A DNA stretch of 64,000 nt from Brevundimonas sp. (GCF_027484365.1 NZ_JAIXTC010000016.1:1-64000); one strand, 5' to 3'; shown: positions 27,063 to 35,564, counted from the first letter of the stretch. A program made the numbers and translations. The notes: generated by a model not told the origin, from the sequence alone.

Positions 27063-28615
27063 TGGCGAAGGCGGAGCTGGCGCACGAGACCGATTTCGAC
27101 GGCTGGCGGAAGGCCGCGCGGGCGTTTCGGCTGGCCGGGGTGGAGCCGGCGGCGGCGCGGTTCGGGGTGGAGGGGGCGGCGAGGACGGGTTCGCTGTTTG
27201 ATACCGCTCATCCCCGCGAAAGCGGGGACCCAGTGCTTTCGCGAGGCAAGGTCTCTGGGATTGAGGACGGCGGCATATCGCCTGACGGCAGTGCGCCCAC
27301 AGAACTGGGTCCCCGCTTTCGCGGGGATGAGCGGAAAGAGAAGGAGCAGCAGTTCCCGGTTCCCAAGGCCTTTGTCGACCTGGCGCAGGAGGTGATCCTG
27401 CATCGCTCGGCGGACCGGTTCGACCTGATGTATCGGCTGCTGTGGCGGCTCAGGGATGAGCCGGACCTGATCAAGGTCGTGTCGGATCGTGATGTCGCCG
27501 ACGCGATGGAACGGGCGAAGAACGTCAGTCGGGCCTCCCACAAGATGAAGGCCTTTGTCCGGTTCCGGGCGGTTCAGGACGAGGGGGGCGAGGCCTTCGT
27601 GGCCTGGTTCGAGCCGGCGCACCGGGTGCTGGAGAAGACCGCGGGCTTTTTCGTGCGGCGGTTCACGACCATGCGGTGGTCGATCCTGACGCCCGACGGT
27701 TCCTGCCTTTGGGACGGCGAAACCCTCGACTTCGGCCCGCCGGCCAGCGCCGTCGATGCGCCACGGGAGGACGAGATCGAGGAATTCTGGAAGACCTACT
27801 ACGCCTCCACCTTCAACCCGGCCCGGCTGAAGGTCCGGACGATGCAGGGCGAGATGCCCCGGCGATACTGGAAGAACCTTCCGGAGGCTTCGCTGATCCA
27901 GGACCTGGTCGCCGGGGCGCACGGCCGTGCCGATGGGATGGTCTCCAGCCAGCCCTCCGAACCCAACGCTCGCCTGGCGAAGGCTATCGCCCGGAGCGTC
28001 CGGGACGGGTCGTATGAGGAAGGGTTCGTCGCCACCAGTCTGGAGGAGCTGGGTCATGGGGCGCAGGCGTGTCGCCGATGCCCGCTCTATCGCGACGCGA
28101 CACAGGCGGTCTGCGGCGAAGGGTCGAAGACGGCCCGGCTGATGATCGTCGGTGAACAGCCGGGAGACCAGGAGGATCTGGCCGGGCGGCCGTTCGTCGG
28201 ACCTGCGGGCCAGGTGCTGGACGCGGCGCTGGAGGAGGCCGGGATCGACCGCGCCGGGCTCTACGTCACCAATGCGGTGAAGCACTTCAAGCACGAGCCA
28301 CGGGGCAAACGGAGGCTGCACAGAACGCCGGCGACCGGCGAGGTTTCGGCCTGCCGCTGGTGGCTGGATCAGGAGCGGCGGCTGGTGCGTCCCGGGGTGA
28401 CCCTGGCGCTGGGCGGCACGGCGGCGCTGGGCGTGCTGAACCGCAAGATCGCGGTGACCCAGGAGCGGGGACGGCGATTGCCGCTCGCGGACGGATCCCT
28501 GGCGATGATCACCGTGCATCCTTCCTATCTGCTGCGCATTCCCGACCCGGACGCCAGACTGCGCGAGCATGCGGCGTTCATTCGTGATCTGAAGGCCGTC
28601 CGGGACCTGCTCTGA
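27062..28615 (+). CDS. UdgX-family uracil-DNA binding protein fused to DUF4130
   Basis: 517 residues. The N-terminal half (to ~residue 270) is the DUF4130 domain (DRFDLMYRLLWRLRDEPDLI, ASHKMKAFVRFRAV, FVAWFEPAHRVLEKTAGFFV, EFWKTYYASTFNPARLK). The C-terminal half is a family 4/5-type uracil-DNA glycosylase of the UdgX branch: Cys pair CRRCPLYRDAT for a [4Fe-4S] cluster, motif A GEQPGDQEDLAGRPFVGPAG, the R-loop GKRRLHRTP with His420, the residue that in characterised UdgX links covalently to DNA after uracil removal, and TVHPSYLLR. A 129-bp palindromic element (27205-27333) is inserted in frame, adding 43 residues near residue 48-91. Coupled to the radical SAM gene by TGATG. Confidence 0.92.
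   Translation: MAKAELAHETDFDGWRKAARAFRLAGVEPAAARFGVEGAARTGSLFDTAHPRESGDPVLSRGKVSGIEDGGISPDGSAPTELGPRFRGDERKEKEQQFPVPKAFVDLAQEVILHRSADRFDLMYRLLWRLRDEPDLIKVVSDRDVADAMERAKNVSRASHKMKAFVRFRAVQDEGGEAFVAWFEPAHRVLEKTAGFFVRRFTTMRWSILTPDGSCLWDGETLDFGPPASAVDAPREDEIEEFWKTYYASTFNPARLKVRTMQGEMPRRYWKNLPEASLIQDLVAGAHGRADGMVSSQPSEPNARLAKAIARSVRDGSYEEGFVATSLEELGHGAQACRRCPLYRDATQAVCGEGSKTARLMIVGEQPGDQEDLAGRPFVGPAGQVLDAALEEAGIDRAGLYVTNAVKHFKHEPRGKRRLHRTPATGEVSACRWWLDQERRLVRPGVTLALGGTAALGVLNRKIAVTQERGRRLPLADGSLAMITVHPSYLLRIPDPDARLREHAAFIRDLKAVRDLL
27205..27333 (+). repeat. Intragenic palindromic element inserted in frame in the UdgX gene
   Basis: The left arm (27205-27233) and right arm (27305-27333) are exact reverse complements over 29 bases; each arm also folds on itself (CCCCGC, loop GAAA, GCGGGG). 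The whole is 129 bp, exactly 43 codons, and leaves the host reading frame open. The translated peptide begins AHPRESGDPV and ends GPRFRGDE, typical of mobile palindromic repeats in Alphaproteobacteria. It lies between DUF4130 segments and looks like a tolerated insertion. Confidence 0.9.
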
Positions 28616-28721
28616 CCTTGCATAACGTCTGTTGCCGAAGGACGACGCCCCGTCCTTCATGCGGTTCCGACACGTCTTTCGGGCATGGGCGATTCGCCCG
28701 TGCTCATCTAAAGGTGGGCGA

Positions 28722-29840
28722 ATGAGGACGGCCGATTTCCACATCGAGGACGCCAAGGGCGGCGCGACCGTGCTCAAGCTCACGGGCGACTGGACGACCA
28801 TGGGAATCAACCAGGCCGCCATCCGGCTGGGCGACACCCTTGTCGGCGTCAGCATCGAACGGGTCGATCTGAGCGAACTGGGCCGGTTCGATACGGCCGG
28901 GGCCCTGGCCCTGGTGCAGGCGTCGAACTTCGCCATGCCCGCCGACGCCTTCGATACGCGGCCCGAGGCCGGGCGTGTCTATGCGATGGTCGAGACGCTG
29001 GAACGCCAGAGCGCCGCGCCGCCGAAACGCCAGGCGTCCCTCGTGCGGATCTTCTCCAAGATCGGTCACGGCGTGCACGACGCGGCTGCGGAAATGCTTC
29101 TTTCGATGGCCTTCCTCGGGCGGTTGATGGGAGCGACGGGTTCCGCCGTCCGGCACCCCGGCGCCATCCGCTGGCCGGCCTGGGTCAGCCAGGCGGAGCG
29201 GTCGGGTCTCGACGCCCTACCGATCATCGCGGTGACCAACTTCTTCATCGGCGCCGTCATCGCCTTCCTGGGCGCCAATCTGCTGACCCAGTTCGGGGCC
29301 GGGGTCTTCACGGTGCAACTGGTCGCCGTGGCCGTGCTGCGCGAACTGGCGGTCCTGATCACCGCCATCCTTCTGGCCGGCCGATCCGCCTCGTCGTTCG
29401 CCGCCGAGATCGGCTCGATGCGGATGAACCAGGAAGTCGACGCCATGCAGGTCATGGGCGTCAATCCGTTCCAGGCCCTCGTCATCCCGAGGCTGGCGGC
29501 GATGCTGGCGATGATGCCGCTGCTGACCTTCATCGGCATGGTCTCGGGCTTCCTCGGCGGTCTTCTGGTGGTCTGGAGCCAGCTCGACTACGGCCCGGCC
29601 TTCTTCTTCCAGCGCGTCAGCGAAGACCCGAACATGGGCACCCACTTGATGGTCGGCCTGGTCAAGGCGCCCGTATTCGCCGTGGTGATCGCCGCCATCG
29701 GTTGCCGACAGGGCATGGCGGTGGCCGGTGACGTGGAGAGCCTGGGCCGGCGGGTGACGGCGGCCGTGGTGCAGGCGATCTTCGCGATCATCGCCCTCGA
29801 CGCCGTGTTTGCCCTGATCTTCCTGGAGCTGAACCTGTGA
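28722..29840 (+). CDS. mlaE: Mla/MCE-type ABC transporter permease (MlaE) with N-terminal STAS-like domain
   Basis: 372 residues from ATG 28722 (AGGTGGG upstream; the open frame reaches 28632 but without a site). Residues 1-~90 form a STAS-like domain (GATVLKLTGDWTTMGINQ and VDLSELGRFDTAGALALVQ), fused to a MlaE permease of about five membrane helices. The permease has the family segments AVLRELAVLITAILLAGRSA, SSFAAEIGSMRMNQEVDAMQ and VMGVNPFQALVIPRLAAML. With the ATPase, MCE protein and lipoprotein downstream it forms a complex that moves phospholipids or other hydrophobic molecules across the envelope. In other bacteria the STAS partner (MlaB) is a separate gene; here no separate mlaB is seen. 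Confidence 0.92.
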   Translation: MRTADFHIEDAKGGATVLKLTGDWTTMGINQAAIRLGDTLVGVSIERVDLSELGRFDTAGALALVQASNFAMPADAFDTRPEAGRVYAMVETLERQSAAPPKRQASLVRIFSKIGHGVHDAAAEMLLSMAFLGRLMGATGSAVRHPGAIRWPAWVSQAERSGLDALPIIAVTNFFIGAVIAFLGANLLTQFGAGVFTVQLVAVAVLRELAVLITAILLAGRSASSFAAEIGSMRMNQEVDAMQVMGVNPFQALVIPRLAAMLAMMPLLTFIGMVSGFLGGLLVVWSQLDYGPAFFFQRVSEDPNMGTHLMVGLVKAPVFAVVIAAIGCRQGMAVAGDVESLGRRVTAAVVQAIFAIIALDAVFALIFLELNL

Positions 29841-30655
29841 AGGCGTCCGGGACCACAGGAACCGAGGCCAATGACGCCGCGGTCGCCAGGAAGCCGGAGA
29901 ACCTCATCGAGGTTCGCGGCCTGCTGAGCCAGTTCGGCGATCAGGTGATCCATCGCAATCTCGATCTGGACGTCGTGCGGGGCGAGGTCCTGGGCGTGGT
30001 CGGCGGGTCCGGCACCGGCAAGACGGTGCTGCTGAACTCCATCATCGGCCTCAAGGAGCCCGAGGGCGGGACCATCCGCATCTTCGGCCACGATACCGGC
30101 GATCTGACATCGGCCCAGAGCGCCGACATCGAGCGGCGCACGGGCGTGCTGTTCCAGCAGGGGGCGCTGTTCTCATCCCTGACCGTCCTCGAGAATGTCG
30201 CGTCTCCGATGGTCGAGCATACGAAACTGCCCAAGGACACGATCCGCGAACTGGCCGAGATGAAGATCGCCATGGTCGGCCTCAAGCCCGAGAGCCATCA
30301 CCAGAAGCCGGCCGAGCTTTCAGGCGGGATGAAGAAGCGCGTCGGCCTGGCTCGCGCCCTGTCGCTGGATCCCGAGCTGATCTTCCTGGACGAGCCGACG
30401 GCCGGCCTGGACCCGATCGGGGCAGCGGCGTTCGATGATCTGATCCGCAAGCTGTCCGATGACCTGGGGCTGACCGTCTTCATGATCACCCACGATCTCG
30501 ATAGCCTGTACGCCATCTGCGACAAGGTGGCGGTGCTGGCGGACAAGCGTGTGATCGAAAAGGCCACGGTGCAGGAGCTGGAGAAATCCGACCACCCGTG
30601 GATCAAGGAATACTTCCTGGGGCCGCGCGGACGCGCGGCGACCAGGGCGGCGTAG
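29837..30655 (+). CDS. mlaF: Mla/MCE-type ABC transporter ATP-binding protein (MlaF)
   Basis: 272 residues, GTG start overlapping the permease stop by four bases. Complete ATPase motifs: Walker A GGSGTGKTVLLNS, Q-loop in RRTGVLFQQGALFSSLTV, signature AELSGGMKKRVGLARAL, Walker B LIFLDEPTAGLDPIG and the switch His in FMITHDLDSLYAICD. The C-terminal tail after the switch region (VQELEKSDHPWIKEYF) is as in MlaF. It powers the MlaE permease. Nine bases lead to the MCE gene. Confidence 0.94.
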   Translation: MKASGTTGTEANDAAVARKPENLIEVRGLLSQFGDQVIHRNLDLDVVRGEVLGVVGGSGTGKTVLLNSIIGLKEPEGGTIRIFGHDTGDLTSAQSADIERRTGVLFQQGALFSSLTVLENVASPMVEHTKLPKDTIRELAEMKIAMVGLKPESHHQKPAELSGGMKKRVGLARALSLDPELIFLDEPTAGLDPIGAAAFDDLIRKLSDDLGLTVFMITHDLDSLYAICDKVAVLADKRVIEKATVQELEKSDHPWIKEYFLGPRGRAATRAA

Positions 30656-30664
30656 GGAACGACG

Positions 30665-31603
30665 ATGGAAAGAGACGCACATTACGCCGCCGTGGGCATA
30701 GCCACCGTCGCCCTGCTGGCGGCGCTGGCGGTGTTCGCCATCTGGTTGGCCCGGCTGCAGTTCAACGACGACTACGACATCTACGACATCGTCTTCTACG
30801 GACCGGTTCGCGGCCTGTCGGAAGGCGGCGAGGTCCATTTCAACGGCATCCGCGTCGGCGAGGTCACCGACCTGAACCTGGATCCTGAAAAGGGCGACCA
30901 GGTCATCGCGCGGGTCAGGCTGGACGCCACCACGCCGGTGCGGGTCACGTCGCGCGCCCAGCTGGAGCCGCAGGGCATCACGGGCCTGAACTACATCCAG
31001 ATCACGGCCGGCACCGACGGCAGCGCCCTGCTGAAGACCCAGTATCCGGACAATGTGGTGCCGGTGATCCAGTCGCAGCCGTCGCCGATCGCCGAGCTGC
31101 TGTCTGGCTCCGGCACGGTGCTGGCCCAGACCGTGGACGCCCTGAACCGGATCAACCGGGTGCTCAGCGACGACAATATCCGCAGCTTCTCGACCAGCGT
31201 GCGGAACGTTGAGGCTTTGTCGACCGAGCTGGAGGCCCGCAAGGGCATGTTCGAGGACCTGGAGCAGGCGCTGGAGAACGCCAACGGCGCCATCGCCGAA
31301 TACCGCGCCCTCGGCGTCGATGCGCGCCGCCTCGTCAACGAGGACGGTGCAGAAGCGGTCCGGAACATCAACCAGGCCACGGCGGATGCGCGCTCGGCGA
31401 TCGCCTCGATCAACCGCACGGCCGGCGCCATCGAGGGACCGGCAGGGGAACTCGCCACAACGGGCGTGCCGCAGTTGCTGGAAGCGATCCAGGGCCTGCA
31501 GGACGCGACGGAATCCCTGCAGGGGCTGGTGGACGACGTCCGGTCCAGTCCCCGTGACTTCATCTCCCGCCCGCCGTCCCAGGAACTGGAGGTCCAGCCG
31601 TGA
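30665..31603 (+). CDS. mlaD: MCE-domain substrate-binding protein (MlaD-like)
   Basis: 312 residues. One N-terminal membrane helix (about residues 9-28, AVGIATVALLAALAVFAIWL) anchors it in the inner membrane. A single MCE domain follows at ~40-120 (FYGPVRGLSEGGEVHFNGIR, VGEVTDLNLDPEKGDQVIAR, LEPQGITGLNYIQI). The rest, to the end, is a long helical region, apparently a coiled coil (residues ~160-290), longer than in E. coli MlaD. That is the pattern of single-MCE proteins that form hexameric rings with a helical extension. Its stop overlaps the next gene (GTGA). Confidence 0.92.
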   Translation: MERDAHYAAVGIATVALLAALAVFAIWLARLQFNDDYDIYDIVFYGPVRGLSEGGEVHFNGIRVGEVTDLNLDPEKGDQVIARVRLDATTPVRVTSRAQLEPQGITGLNYIQITAGTDGSALLKTQYPDNVVPVIQSQPSPIAELLSGSGTVLAQTVDALNRINRVLSDDNIRSFSTSVRNVEALSTELEARKGMFEDLEQALENANGAIAEYRALGVDARRLVNEDGAEAVRNINQATADARSAIASINRTAGAIEGPAGELATTGVPQLLEAIQGLQDATESLQGLVDDVRSSPRDFISRPPSQELEVQP

Positions 31604-32205
31604 TCCGCTCCCTCGCTCTCGCAGCCGTCGCCGCCCTGTCCCTGTCCGGATGCGCCCTGCTGTCGTCGCCGGACCCGGTGCAGCTCTATCGCTTCGGTGA
31701 CGCCGGGGGCGCCTTGACGACGTCCGTCGCCGCGCTCGTTCAGGTCAAGCTGCGGGCCCTCGAAATGCCCCAGGCGGCCCAGGGCGACCGTCTGCTGGGA
31801 GTGACCGGGTCGCAGGCCGCCTACATCGGCGGAGCCCGCTGGGTGTCGCCGGCGCTCATGCTCTACAGCGATGCGCTGGAGGCGTCGTTCGCCTCGCAGG
31901 CGCGGGCAGTGAGGCTCATCGGCCGACGTGAGCTGACGCCGACGACGCGGCTGCTGGATATCGACGTCCGGGTGTTCGAGACGCGCTACGCCTATGCGGA
32001 GGGGACGCCCACGGTGATGATCACGGCGCGGGCGCGGCTTCTGCGCTTCCCCGAACGGACGGTCGTGTCGGAGCAGACCTTCACGGTCAGCCAGCCGGCG
32101 GGCCAGAACCGGGTGTCCGCGATCGTCGAGGCCTATGACGTGGCGACGCGGGACGTCAATGCGCAGATCGTCGCCTGGACCGACGCCAACGCGGCGACCA
32201 ACTGA
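31600..32205 (+). CDS. ABC-type transport auxiliary lipoprotein of the MCE system
   Basis: 201 residues with a GTG start. A lipoprotein signal ends LSLSGCALL. The body fits the PqiC/LpqI-type auxiliary lipoprotein family of MCE transporters: DPVQLYRFGDAGG near the start, the strand AAYIGGARWVSPALMLYSDA, LEASFASQARAVRLIGRREL, and a C-terminal segment with VEAYDVATRDVNAQIVAWTD. It is the last gene of the mlaE-mlaF-mlaD operon and probably connects the MCE ring to the outer membrane. About 90 bases of unremarkable sequence then separate it from the convergent TelA-like gene. Confidence 0.88.
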   Translation: MIRSLALAAVAALSLSGCALLSSPDPVQLYRFGDAGGALTTSVAALVQVKLRALEMPQAAQGDRLLGVTGSQAAYIGGARWVSPALMLYSDALEASFASQARAVRLIGRRELTPTTRLLDIDVRVFETRYAYAEGTPTVMITARARLLRFPERTVVSEQTFTVSQPAGQNRVSAIVEAYDVATRDVNAQIVAWTDANAATN

Positions 32206-32295
32206 CGCCATCGGGGGCAGGCTCCGGGTCGGGCGGGCGCGTGAGCGACGTCGTCGTCAGAACCATGCAGCGGTTCCGGCCCAAACGATCGCAGG

Positions 32296-33531
32296 CTAGG
32301 CGGCCATGGCTGGAGCCGCCATACGCGGCGTCGAGCGGGCCTCGAGTTCGGCGCGACGGCTCAGAGCGGCGGACACTTCGCGACCGGCGACCTCAACACG
32401 ATCTGCCAGGGCGGATGTGGCGTTCGACAGACGGACGCGGTCCGGCCTGACCTTTTTCGCCTTCTTGCCCGACAGGCCGAGGGCGTCCTGCCAGTCCGCG
32501 CGCCAGGCTTCCACCCCGTCGCAGACCGCCTTGAGCGCCGCAGGCGTTCGGCAGTCGGCGTTCTGGGCCGCCCGCATCAGGGGCAGGCGGCCGATGGCGG
32601 TGGCGCGCAGGGTCTCGAGCGCGGCCAGTCGCGTCTCCAGCGGATGGGGCAGGGAGGTGACGGGGGCGAGCGAAGGGACGGGTTCAGGCTCGCTCTGAAG
32701 TCCGGTCTCGGCCGGGGGGGCGATTTCGCGTTCCGGCCCGTCCGCGGCTTCGGTTGCGATCGCCACGACTTCGTCGGGTTCGGAGGCCTCCGTCGGAACA
32801 GCGACGCCGGCTGCTTCGACCGCCTCGGACTGGACCACCGCGGGCGGGACGGTTTCGGCTTCGGACTGGGCATCGGAGAGGGTCGCAGTGTCCAGCGGCT
32901 CGCCGACGCTGTTTTCTTCAAGGGCATGCAGGGCTTCGGCGTCGGCCTGGGCCTCGATCGCTTCGTGAGCCGCCTCGACAGGGGCGGGGGCGACGACCGC
33001 CTCAACCGGTGCGCCGGCTTCGGCGACCGATGCGGGGGCTTCGTTGGCCAGCCAGCCGCGGGCGGCTGCGATATGTGCGTCCAGTTCCGCTATGGCGTCG
33101 CGGGTCTCGGACCAGAGGCTTTCCAGAGCCGTTTCCTTGCGGGCGAGGGCGGCGGCGCGGTCTCCGATTTCGCCGGCGGACTGGCTTACGGCGGCGGCGG
33201 CGGCGGCGTAGCCCGTGCGGAAGGCCTTCAGCCTCCGGGTCCGGCTGTCGAACAGGCCGGCAAGGCCTCCGCGCGGCGTCAGGCGGGCGGGGTCGAGGCC
33301 GGCGACACGGTCGCGGATGTGATCCAGCAGCAGGCGGCATTCACCGAGGTCGCCGGAGCGAGTCTCGGCCAGGGCGCGGTCGTTCAGGGCGGCGAGGGCG
33401 GCGCGGGCGGTCTCGCCGAATGCAGCGCAGGTCTCGGGCTCGTCGACGATTGTGTATCGGATCGCCGCCACGCGCGCAGGATCCGGCTTCGGCGCACCGC
33501 CCGGCGGACTGATCGACCCCGCAACACCCAT
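32296..33531 (-). CDS. Divergent TelA/KlaA-like protein with acidic insertion
   Basis: 411 residues, no signal peptide. Two blocks resemble the toxic-anion-resistance family TelA: residues ~88-160 (GLFDSRTRRLKAFRTGYAAA, then ALARKETALESLWSETRDAI and AELDAHIAAARGWL) and ~300-365 (LETRLAALETLRATAIGRLP, LMRAAQNADCRTPAA, VEAWRADWQDALGL). In TelA these are neighbouring helical segments; here about 135 residues of Ala/Glu/Val-rich acidic sequence (~165-298) lie between them. The match is from motif spacing and chemistry, not a search, so an unrelated coiled-coil protein is the alternative. No transport or tellurite gene is next to it. It runs convergent to the Mla operon. Confidence 0.6.
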   Translation of the reverse strand: MGVAGSISPPGGAPKPDPARVAAIRYTIVDEPETCAAFGETARAALAALNDRALAETRSGDLGECRLLLDHIRDRVAGLDPARLTPRGGLAGLFDSRTRRLKAFRTGYAAAAAAVSQSAGEIGDRAAALARKETALESLWSETRDAIAELDAHIAAARGWLANEAPASVAEAGAPVEAVVAPAPVEAAHEAIEAQADAEALHALEENSVGEPLDTATLSDAQSEAETVPPAVVQSEAVEAAGVAVPTEASEPDEVVAIATEAADGPEREIAPPAETGLQSEPEPVPSLAPVTSLPHPLETRLAALETLRATAIGRLPLMRAAQNADCRTPAALKAVCDGVEAWRADWQDALGLSGKKAKKVRPDRVRLSNATSALADRVEVAGREVSAALSRRAELEARSTPRMAAPAMAA

Positions 33532-33574
33532 GTCACCCTCCGTCTCGCGTCCCGATGGACGCGCCCCGGATTAA

Positions 33575-34234
33575 CTATGCCGCAGCTTTGAGGGATTGGG
33601 AAACCGTGTAGGTCGCTTCGGTCTTTGCGGCGACTTCCTCGAGCGTCACGCCGTCCGCCAGCTCGATCAGTTCAAGGCCCGCGCCGTCCGGCTTGACGTC
33701 GAAGACGGCGAGGTCGGTGATGATGCGGCTGACCACGCCCGTGCCGGTCAGGGGCAGGCTGCATGCCTTGAGCACCTTGGACTGGCCGTGCTTGTTGGCG
33801 TGTTCCATGACCACGACGACGCGCTTGACGCCCGCGACCAGGTCCATGGCGCCGCCCATGCCCTTCACCAGCTTGCCCGGGATCATCCAGTTGGCGATGT
33901 CGCCGTTCTCGGCCACTTCCATGGCGCCGAGGATCGACAGGTTGATGTGGCCGCCCCGGATCATGGCGAAGCTGTCGGCCGAGGAGAAATAGCTGCTCTC
34001 GGGGATCTCCGTGATCGTCTGCTTGCCGGCGTTGATCAGGTCGGCGTCGACGTCCTCGTCATAGGGGAAGGGGCCCATGCCGAGCATGCCGTTCTCGGAC
34101 TGGAGGGTGACCTCCATCCCGGCCGGAATGTAGTTGGCGACCAAAGTCGGGATGCCGATGCCGAGGTTCACATAGAAGCCGTCCTGCAGTTCCTGGGCGG
34201 CGCGTTCGGCGAGCTGTTCGCGGGTGCGGGGCAT
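33575..34234 (-). CDS. scoB: 3-oxoacid CoA-transferase subunit B
   Basis: 219 residues. Family I CoA-transferase beta subunit: [20 protein letters not shown], then the active-site Glu region [34 protein letters not shown] and [20 protein letters not shown]. The catalytic glutamate is in SENGMLG. With ScoA it moves CoA from succinyl-CoA to acetoacetate or a related 3-oxoacid such as 3-oxoadipate; the sequence resembles succinyl-CoA:3-ketoacid transferases most. One base of overlap joins it to the carboxymuconolactone-decarboxylase gene before it. Confidence 0.93.
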   Translation of the reverse strand: MPRTREQLAERAAQELQDGFYVNLGIGIPTLVANYIPAGMEVTLQSENGMLGMGPFPYDEDVDADLINAGKQTITEIPESSYFSSADSFAMIRGGHINLSILGAMEVAENGDIANWMIPGKLVKGMGGAMDLVAGVKRVVVVMEHANKHGQSKVLKACSLPLTGTGVVSRIITDLAVFDVKPDGAGLELIELADGVTLEEVAAKTEATYTVSQSLKAAA

Positions 34235-34641
34235 CAGAGTTCTCCGGAAGAGGGCAGGGGGCTGACGCCCCGGTCGGCGAAGACGCGTTTGGCGACGCGC
34301 AGGGCATTGGTGGCGGCGGGGAAGCCCGCGTAGATGGCGACCTGCATCAGGGCCTCGACGATCTCGCGCGGGGTGATCCCGACCGAGAGGGCGCCGTTGA
34401 TGTGGCCCTTCAACTGGTCGACCGGATGGCCGAGGCCGGCGAGGATGCCGAGGGTGACGAACTGGCGGCTTTTCGGATCGAGGCCCGGCCGGCTCATCAT
34501 CTCGCCGTAGCCGAACTCCACCATCATGTCGGCGAAGTCGGGGGCGATGGGCGCCATGCCCTTGCGCAGGGCCGCTTCGAGCCCCGGATCCAGGGTCGCC
34601 ATATAGGCCGCGCCCCGTTCGGCGCGTTCGGCGTCAGGCAT
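34234..34641 (-). CDS. Carboxymuconolactone decarboxylase family protein
   Basis: 135 residues, all-helical, in the size class of 4-carboxymuconolactone decarboxylase (PcaC). Family features: [59 protein letters not shown]. The CxxC redox motif of the AhpD branch is absent, which favours a PcaC-like role over a peroxidase role. It is placed between the two subunits of a CoA-transferase, overlapping both (34634-34641 with scoA; one base with scoB), which fits the beta-ketoadipate theme, but the rest of that pathway is not in this window. Confidence 0.85.
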   Translation of the reverse strand: MPDAERAERGAAYMATLDPGLEAALRKGMAPIAPDFADMMVEFGYGEMMSRPGLDPKSRQFVTLGILAGLGHPVDQLKGHINGALSVGITPREIVEALMQVAIYAGFPAATNALRVAKRVFADRGVSPLPSSGEL

Positions 34642-35338
34642 CGGCGTGCTGGCGGATGGTGCGCTGTTCGATCCGCTTCTCGAACGTACCCTTGATGATG
34701 CGATCGACGTAGACGCCCGGGGTGTGGATGTTGTCCGGGTCGAGGGAACCGACGGGGACGATCTCCTCCACCTCGACCACGGTGACCTTGCCGGCCGTGG
34801 CCATCATCGGGTTGAAGTTGCGCGCGGTCTTGCGGAAGACGAGGTTGCCGCGCTCGTCGGCCTTCCAGGCCTTGACGATGGCCAGGTCGGCGACGAGGCC
34901 GGTCTCCATGACGTAGTCCCGGCCGTCGAAATTGCGAACCTCCTTGCCCTCGGCGACCAGGGTGCCGACGCCGGTGGCGGTGAAGAAGGCCGGGATGCCG
35001 GCACCGCCCGCGCGGATCCGCTCGGCCAGGGTGCCCTGCGGGTTGAACTCGAGTTGCAGCTCGCCGGCCAGGTACTGGCGTTCGAACTCCTTGTTCTCGC
35101 CGACATAGGACGAGATCATTTTCGCGATCTGGCGCGTCTCCAGAAGCTGGCCGAGGCCGAAGCCGTCCACGCCCGCGTTATTGGAGATGACGGTCAGACC
35201 CTTCACGCCCGAGGCCTTCAGACCGGCGATCAGGTTCTCCGGGATGCCGCACAGGCCGAAGCCGCCGGACATGACGGTCATGCCGTCGAACGTCAGGCCC
35301 TCGAGCGCCGCAGCGGCGTCGGTGAAGATCTTGCGCAT
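34634..35338 (-). CDS. scoA: 3-oxoacid CoA-transferase subunit A
   Basis: 234 residues. Alpha subunit of a family I CoA-transferase: [80 protein letters not shown] and [20 protein letters not shown], very close to ScoA of Bacillus. First gene of scoA-(decarboxylase-like)-scoB. It uses succinyl-CoA to activate 3-oxoacids for thiolytic cleavage. About 225 bases upstream lead to the divergent lipoprotein gene. Confidence 0.94.
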   Translation of the reverse strand: MRKIFTDAAAALEGLTFDGMTVMSGGFGLCGIPENLIAGLKASGVKGLTVISNNAGVDGFGLGQLLETRQIAKMISSYVGENKEFERQYLAGELQLEFNPQGTLAERIRAGGAGIPAFFTATGVGTLVAEGKEVRNFDGRDYVMETGLVADLAIVKAWKADERGNLVFRKTARNFNPMMATAGKVTVVEVEEIVPVGSLDPDNIHTPGVYVDRIIKGTFEKRIEQRTIRQHADA

Positions 35339-35507
35339 CGCTTCCTCGTTTTATTTCACCGACAGATGAATATCGGTGGCTTTGACGCTCCTTACGGCGG
35401 TCGGGGCGCGGGGGCAAGGTAGCGAGGTGACGCGCGGAGCGCCAACGTTAACCGGGCAGACGGGCTGCCTGACGATTTCCGACGCGCGTCGGGTCCACGG
35501 TTGTGGT

Positions 35508-35535
35508 CAGGGCATCAATGATCTTTGATGCCCTG
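35508..35535. promoter_or_regulatory. Perfect 11-bp inverted repeat in the scoA/lipoprotein intergenic region
   Basis: CAGGGCATCAA (35508-35518) and TTGATGCCCTG (35525-35535) are exact inverted repeats with a six-base loop. The right arm ends 29 bases before the ATG at 35565, so it lies in the leader or promoter of that gene and upstream of scoA on the other strand. It could be an operator or an RNA stem-loop; there is no T run, so it is not a standard terminator. Confidence 0.6.
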
Positions 35536-35564
35536 GGGGCGAGGGGTCCCGGGGGGAAGATGTG

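Noticed and set aside
28632..28721. Longer N-terminus for the MlaE gene.
   Set aside because: No ribosome site and no domain match before MRTADFHIED; AGGTGGG supports the start at 28722.
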